The notes under the pieces are model-generated. The model was not told the DNA's origin. It saw only the letters and a list, made by a program, of their open reading frames with translations, and did not search any database. Source: Saprospirales bacterium (GTDB taxonomy: Bacteria; Bacteroidota; Bacteroidia; Chitinophagales; Saprospiraceae). From it: a stretch of DNA of 35,858 bases. Shown here piece by piece: positions 34,349-35,858 of this stretch. Location: positions 1-35,858 of the forward strand of contig REEI01000040.1 in NCBI GenBank assembly GCA_007695145.1. The letters are read 5' to 3'. The translations under genes and the position numbers were made by a program. Each line of letters opens with the position of its first letter. Position 1 is the first letter of the stretch.

Positions 34349-35858
34349 ATGGAAGAAAGACCAACAGTATCCTTTAATATTCGGTTTTTGAAAGAAAGTG
34401 CCATTGGTTTGGCGGGCATTCACAAAACTTCATCCATTTCCAGAGACCTGAGGCCGATTAAGCCCATTTTGATAGAGTCTAAACAGGTATTGACCAACAC
34501 TTACCGCACCCTCTCCAAAATAGTAAAAGCTGAAAAAGACATTTCGCCTGCCTCTGAATGGTTGCTGGACAATTTCTATGTAATTCAGGAACAGATTGTA
34601 CAAATTGGGATTGATTTTCCAAAAGCGTATCAACGGAACATTCCAATACTGGCAATAGGTGAGCATAAGGGCTTTCCCAGAGTGTATGAAATAGCACTCA
34701 GTATGCTTACACACACGGACAATGTAGTAGACTATAAAGTACTGGTAGAATATATTCAAACTTATCAACAGGAGCAGCACCTGCAGCTAGGTGAACTTTG
34801 GGCCTTTCCCATTATGATTCGCTTGTTTCTCATCCAAATATTGGCCGAAAAAGCATCCCGGATATTGTATTACAAGAAGATCAAAAGTGAGGTTGAAATG
34901 TTTGTAACCGAACTTGAAAAGGAGGATTTGCAGGAGCCTGGTTCCTTTTCACATGCCATATCCGGCTGGGCCAGGGTGCATTCAAAAAAATCTGGTCTCT
35001 TACATCTTTTAGAATTGTTCAACCAACTCCAATCAGCAGGTCTGGTTCACGAGGAGCAAAAGCGATGGTTTAAATACCAAATTAACCAATACGAGACGAC
35101 ATTGGAGGATGCAATGCGGCTGGAGGCACAAAAAGAATCCAGACTTCAGGTCGCCATTCAAAATGCGATTATTTCCTTAAGGCAGCTTTCAGAGACAGAT
35201 TGGGCGGATTTCGTGGAGGAGTGCTCTGTCATAAATGGTATCCTTAAACAGGATCCTGCCGGGGTTTATCCAGCCATGGATTTTCAAACCAGGGACCGAT
35301 ACCGAAAGACTGTAGAGAGATTAAGTAGGCGATCAAAGCTAACAGAGTATGAGGTGTCCAATGTTGCTTTAAACCTCGCCAGAGTGGAGCCTGGGAAGGG
35401 GGAAGACCATAGCGTAAAACACCACATTGGGTATTTTCTTATAGGAGATGGATATAGTGAACTCATTGAGAAAGTCGGATATTCTATGCCACTCAGGGAG
35501 CGGATTCTCAGGGCTTTTGAAGCTCATTTTTCGCTTTACCTTTTGATTATTTTTCTGTTTACTTTTGCATTTTTGGCAGTTTTTTTGCTAGCAACCGGGG
35601 CCATTAGCTATTCCCCGGCAGTAATAATAGCAATGATACTTATCGCATTTTTCCCTGCACATGATCTGGCAATTTCAGTAGTAAATCGTTTTTTTGCCTT
35701 TATCCTGCCACCCCGTGTACTTCCAAAGATGAATTACAAAGAGGAAATTCCAAATGGTTCTAGAACACTTGTTGTCGTCCCAACCATGTTTTCTTCTGTT
35801 GACGATGCATTGCGTCAAATTGAAAATATTGAAATTCACTCATTAGCCAACCCCGACC
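34349..35858 (+). CDS. cyclic beta-1,2-glucan synthase-like protein (NdvB/ChvB), partial, N-terminal part only
   Basis: The frame runs from ATG 34349 off the right edge, giving 503 residues of a protein that should exceed 2,000. The N-terminal 330 residues resemble the helical cytoplasmic region of NdvB/ChvB-type glycosyltransferases: DISPASEWLLDNFYVIQEQI, then LSRRSKLTEYEVSN and VKHHIGYFLIGDGYSELIEKVG. Two hydrophobic stretches at about 390-415 and 418-438 form membrane helices. ILPPRVLPKMNYKEEIP and RTLVVVPTMFSSVDDALRQIENIEIHSLANPD open the GT84-type catalytic domain. Such proteins make cyclic beta-1,2-glucan in the inner membrane and export it; their C-terminal GH94-like phosphorylase lies beyond this window. 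Product is inferred from family, and only the first third is seen. Confidence 0.82.
   Translation, partial: MEERPTVSFNIRFLKESAIGLAGIHKTSSISRDLRPIKPILIESKQVLTNTYRTLSKIVKAEKDISPASEWLLDNFYVIQEQIVQIGIDFPKAYQRNIPILAIGEHKGFPRVYEIALSMLTHTDNVVDYKVLVEYIQTYQQEQHLQLGELWAFPIMIRLFLIQILAEKASRILYYKKIKSEVEMFVTELEKEDLQEPGSFSHAISGWARVHSKKSGLLHLLELFNQLQSAGLVHEEQKRWFKYQINQYETTLEDAMRLEAQKESRLQVAIQNAIISLRQLSETDWADFVEECSVINGILKQDPAGVYPAMDFQTRDRYRKTVERLSRRSKLTEYEVSNVALNLARVEPGKGEDHSVKHHIGYFLIGDGYSELIEKVGYSMPLRERILRAFEAHFSLYLLIIFLFTFAFLAVFLLATGAISYSPAVIIAMILIAFFPAHDLAISVVNRFFAFILPPRVLPKMNYKEEIPNGSRTLVVVPTMFSSVDDALRQIENIEIHSLANPD

Noticed and set aside
1-35858. tRNA genes, CRISPR arrays, insertion sequences, prophage or defence genes
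   Set aside because: No tRNA cloverleaf, regularly spaced repeat, transposase, integrase or known defence-domain motif was found on either strand by reading; a tool search could still find a diverged one.

Overview
The window is chromosomal sequence of a Bacteroidota bacterium, and gene content hints at a Saprospira/Lewinella-like lineage (tentative). Three kinds of evidence support the phylum. The first is the long Bacteroidota-style PurF, the MauE/DoxX-type membrane protein and the lamin-tail protein with an SPDGDGxxD-type C-terminal domain. The second is the near absence of Shine-Dalgarno sites. The third is a recurring promoter pattern, TTG - about 18-19 bp - TAnnTTTG, upstream of several genes. 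I see no tRNA, rRNA, CRISPR array, insertion sequence, phage gene or integrase, so this looks like ordinary core chromosome with a few lineage-specific genes.

Layout. 539-2431 (+) is an amidophosphoribosyltransferase. 2659-8416 (-) is a five-gene run: flippase, Wzz-like chain-length protein, O-antigen ligase/polymerase-like protein, pterin carbinolamine dehydratase and a methionine-type aminotransferase. The first three form a surface-polysaccharide export and polymerisation module, and the last two are metabolic genes riding behind it. An unlisted 53-residue single-span membrane ORF lies upstream (8648-8809, -). 9147-11012 (+) is mnmG, which overlaps tail-to-tail by 12 bp with an M23 peptidase (-). 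An ElaA-type acetyltransferase and a large secreted lamin-tail protein precede the peptidase on the same strand. 15055-16506 (+) is a long charged coiled-coil protein. It is followed by a CPA2 cation/proton antiporter with cytoplasmic UspA-like domains and by RluF.

19733-22818 (-) holds an HMA-MauE fusion, a diverged TrpF-like protein, and the rpsF-rpsR-rplI ribosomal operon, which has a clear promoter and a strong intrinsic terminator. 23616-26888 (+) is a large outer-membrane protein with a peptidase-like N-terminus, a TolB-like propeller and a barrel-like C-terminus. A diverged DUF62/SAM-hydroxide-adenosyltransferase-like gene faces it. 28351-31434 (+) is a compact unit of phoH, osmC, a YecR-like lipoprotein gene and aroA. 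Then come a secreted alpha/beta hydrolase, a cyclase-family lipoprotein and, running off the right edge, the N-terminal third of a cyclic beta-1,2-glucan synthase-like protein.

The points most worth a second look are these: phoH has a conserved N-terminus but no ATG or GTG (and no usefully placed TTG) to start it; two enzyme-family members (TrpF-like and DUF62-like) appear to have lost signature residues; the outer-membrane protein has a peptidase-like region without a zinc motif; a small hidden membrane ORF lies in a gap; and a nested inverted repeat sits between two convergent genes. I did not find a convincing new defence or mobile system. All functional calls come from reading motifs by eye, and no database search was run.
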